From Tsuneonella sediminis (GTDB lineage: Bacteria > Pseudomonadota > Alphaproteobacteria > Sphingomonadales > Sphingomonadaceae), in NCBI RefSeq assembly GCF_051912845.1, contig NZ_JBNCBU010000001.1, forward strand, positions 1 to 64,000: a stretch of DNA of 64,000 bases, written 5' to 3'. Each line of letters begins with the position of its first letter. Positions within the stretch are counted from its first letter, which is position 1. This document shows positions 62,552-64,000 of this stretch, one piece after another. Both the position numbers and the translations under genes were made by a program. The notes beneath the pieces are model-generated. The model did no database searches, had not been told where the DNA came from, and saw only the letters and a program-made list of their open reading frames with translations.

Positions 62552-63181
62552 TCAGCTTGTCCCGGCGCGCGCTTTCTCGACCGCGGCGATGGCGGTGGCG
62601 AGAGCCTGTTCGCGGTCCATCGTCGAGGTATCGATGACAATCGCGCCTTGGGCCACCCGAAGCGGAGCGTCCGGGCGCTCGATATCGCGCCTGTCGCGCG
62701 CGGCGATATCGGCCTCGATCTCGCGCAACTCGAGGTCGAGTTCACGCTCCTGCATCTCCAGCCAGCGACGCATCCCGCGGGCCTGGATGCTGGCGGTGAC
62801 GAACAGCTTCACGTCGGCGTCGGGCGCGATCACGGTGGCGATGTCGCGCCCGTCGAGCACCGCCCCACCGGGCTGCTCGGCGAACGCGCGCTGGCGTCGG
62901 TAGAGCGCCTGGCGGACAGAGGGATGGACCGAAACGCGGCTGGCGAGACCGCCGGATTCCTCGCTCCGCAGGTGCGGGTCCGCCAGCAGGTTGTCGGGAA
63001 AGGCCGTTGCGGCAAGCGCGTCACCGGGATCGTCCGGATTTCCTCCGTCGAGCCATACCTGCCGGCCGACCGCGCGGTAGAGCAGACCGGTATCGAGATG
63101 CGGCAGCCCGAAATGTGCGGCCAGTCCCCTGGCGATGGTGCCCTTGCCCGACGCCGTCGGGCCGTCGACCGCGATGATCAT
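62552..63181 (-). CDS. cmk: Cytidylate kinase
   Basis: The 209-residue product has the P-loop DGPTASGKGT, the CMP-binding LDTGLLYRAVG and the conserved DGRDIATVI. It phosphorylates CMP and dCMP. Its ATG overlaps the stop of the upstream membrane-protein gene (ATGA), so it belongs to the aroA-cmk operon. Confidence 0.95.
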   Translation of the reverse strand: MIIAVDGPTASGKGTIARGLAAHFGLPHLDTGLLYRAVGRQVWLDGGNPDDPGDALAATAFPDNLLADPHLRSEESGGLASRVSVHPSVRQALYRRQRAFAEQPGGAVLDGRDIATVIAPDADVKLFVTASIQARGMRRWLEMQERELDLELREIEADIAARDRRDIERPDAPLRVAQGAIVIDTSTMDREQALATAIAAVEKARAGTS

Positions 63182-63429
63182 GTCGGCCTTCTGCGCGCGA
63201 TGAACGCCTTCGCGAGTCCGTAAACGGCGATTGCGGCCCAGAACCCCTCGAGCACGAGGCTGGGCAGGTTGGTGTGGACGAGCAGCGACACGGTCAGCAG
63301 CGCCGCGCCGGCCAGATTGGTGCCGTGGAGCACGAACGGATTGGGTTCATCGCTCCAGGTCAGGTAGGCATAGGCGGCGATGATGCACGCCATCCCCGCA
63401 AAGCCGATGAGGGTGTAGATATCGGTCAC
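63178..63429 (-). CDS. CBU_0592-like small membrane protein
   Basis: GTG start overlapping the aroA stop (GTGA). The 83-residue product has three hydrophobic helices (IYTLIGFAGMACIIAAYAYL, NLAGAALLTVSLL, EGFWAAIAVYGLAKAF), the pattern of the CBU_0592 family. Role unknown. It is coupled on both sides, between aroA and cmk. Confidence 0.82.
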   Translation of the reverse strand: MTDIYTLIGFAGMACIIAAYAYLTWSDEPNPFVLHGTNLAGAALLTVSLLVHTNLPSLVLEGFWAAIAVYGLAKAFIARRRPT

Positions 63430-64000
63430 GCACAGACCCGTTCGAGCGATGCCTCGAAATCGGGAAAACTCGTGGCGATGGGCCGGGTGTCGTCGATTTC
63501 CACGCCGTTCCTCGAGGCCATTCCCGCGATTCCCATCGCCATCGCGATTCGGTGATCGAGCCGCGTCTGCACCGGCTCTCCCGCCGTACCCCTGAGCGGT
63601 TCGCCCCCCGTGCCTTCGATGACAAGTCCATCTCCGGTTTCCTCGACCCGCGCTCCGGCCGCGGAGAGGGCGGTCGCCATGACCGCAATGCGATCGGATT
63701 CCTTGACGCGCAGTTCGTCGAGTCCGCGCGTCACGGTCCGCCCCTCGGCCAGTGCGGCGGCGACGAACAGGATGGGGAACTCGTCGATCATGCTCGGCGC
63801 CACGGCAGGGTCGACATCGATACCGCTGAGCGGGGCGTGGCGCACGCGCAGGTCCGCGACCGGCTCGCCGCCGACCTCGCGCCGGTCGAGCTCGTCAATG
63901 CTCGCACCCATCAGGCGCAGCACCTCGACCAGCCCGGCACGGGTCGGATTCAGCCCGACGTTCTCGATCACGAGGTCGCTGTCGGGCACGACAGTCGCCG
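63426..64000 (-). CDS. aroA: 3-phosphoshikimate 1-carboxyvinyltransferase, C-terminal part
   Basis: The frame runs off the right edge; about 191 residues of the C-terminal half are seen. SMIDEFPILFVAAALAEG, LRVKESDRIA and DHRIAMAMGIAG are the signature blocks of EPSP synthase. It makes chorismate precursor in the shikimate path. The stop overlaps the small membrane-protein start. Confidence 0.94.
   Translation of the reverse strand, partial: ATVVPDSDLVIENVGLNPTRAGLVEVLRLMGASIDELDRREVGGEPVADLRVRHAPLSGIDVDPAVAPSMIDEFPILFVAAALAEGRTVTRGLDELRVKESDRIAVMATALSAAGARVEETGDGLVIEGTGGEPLRGTAGEPVQTRLDHRIAMAMGIAGMASRNGVEIDDTRPIATSFPDFEASLERVCA

Overview
The window is a 64 kb piece of a GC-rich alphaproteobacterial chromosome, most likely a member of the Sphingomonadales (Erythrobacteraceae or close relatives). 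The signs are a ChpT histidine phosphotransferase (CtrA phosphorelay, alphaproteobacteria only), an F0 ATP synthase cluster with paired b' and b subunits separate from the F1 genes, an RpoH with a clear RpoH box, TorF-type porin and TonB receptor genes, and frequent GTG starts with 4-base start/stop overlaps. No rRNA, phage, insertion sequence or CRISPR array was seen; this is mostly core chromosome with one surface-adhesion locus. The family assignment is inference.

Layout. 1-10.7 kb: the 3' end of a giant calcium-binding repeat adhesin, an OmpA-like lipoprotein-sized protein, and a type I secretion system (TolC, ABC transporter, HlyD) with a SleB-like cell wall hydrolase inserted in the operon and a LapG-like periplasmic cysteine protease facing it. 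10.8-13.7 kb: a D-glutamate catabolism cluster (dgcA, dgcN, LysR regulator). 13.8-16 kb: a NarL-type two-component system. 16.4-20.8 kb: tRNA-Val, sppA, pyrB and an inactive-looking dihydroorotase. 20.8-27.7 kb: membrane proteins and a ParA / ribbon-helix-helix / SPOR-protein cluster. 27.7-30 kb: bacterioferritin with its ferredoxin behind a Fur-like box, then der. 30-36 kb: CHAP protein, small proteins, tRNA-Leu, trigger factor and a TonB receptor. 36-38.3 kb: clpP-clpX.

38.4-46.8 kb: an ECF sigma/anti-sigma pair next to a fasciclin protein, a zinc/cobalt exporter with mtgA, rpoH, rluD-type synthase, a JAMM protease, chpT, an amidase and the RNase P RNA. 46.8-54.7 kb: S46 dipeptidyl-peptidase, ugd with a phosphoesterase, TorF porin, SIMPL protein, gloA, nhaA. 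54.8-57.3 kb: atpI-atpB-atpE-atpF'-atpF. 57.3-60 kb: flavodoxin, quinone reductase, a DOPA-dioxygenase-like protein, gloB. 60-64 kb: rpsA, a small secreted protein, cmk, a small membrane protein and the 3' part of aroA.

The genes that most clearly work together are the adhesin secretion set (export, outer-membrane anchoring and possible proteolytic release), the trio for proteostasis (tig, clpPX, rpoH), the iron storage pair, and the F0 operon. The two candidates for something less well described are the adhesin locus with its embedded peptidoglycan hydrolase, and the ParA/RHH/SPOR cluster.
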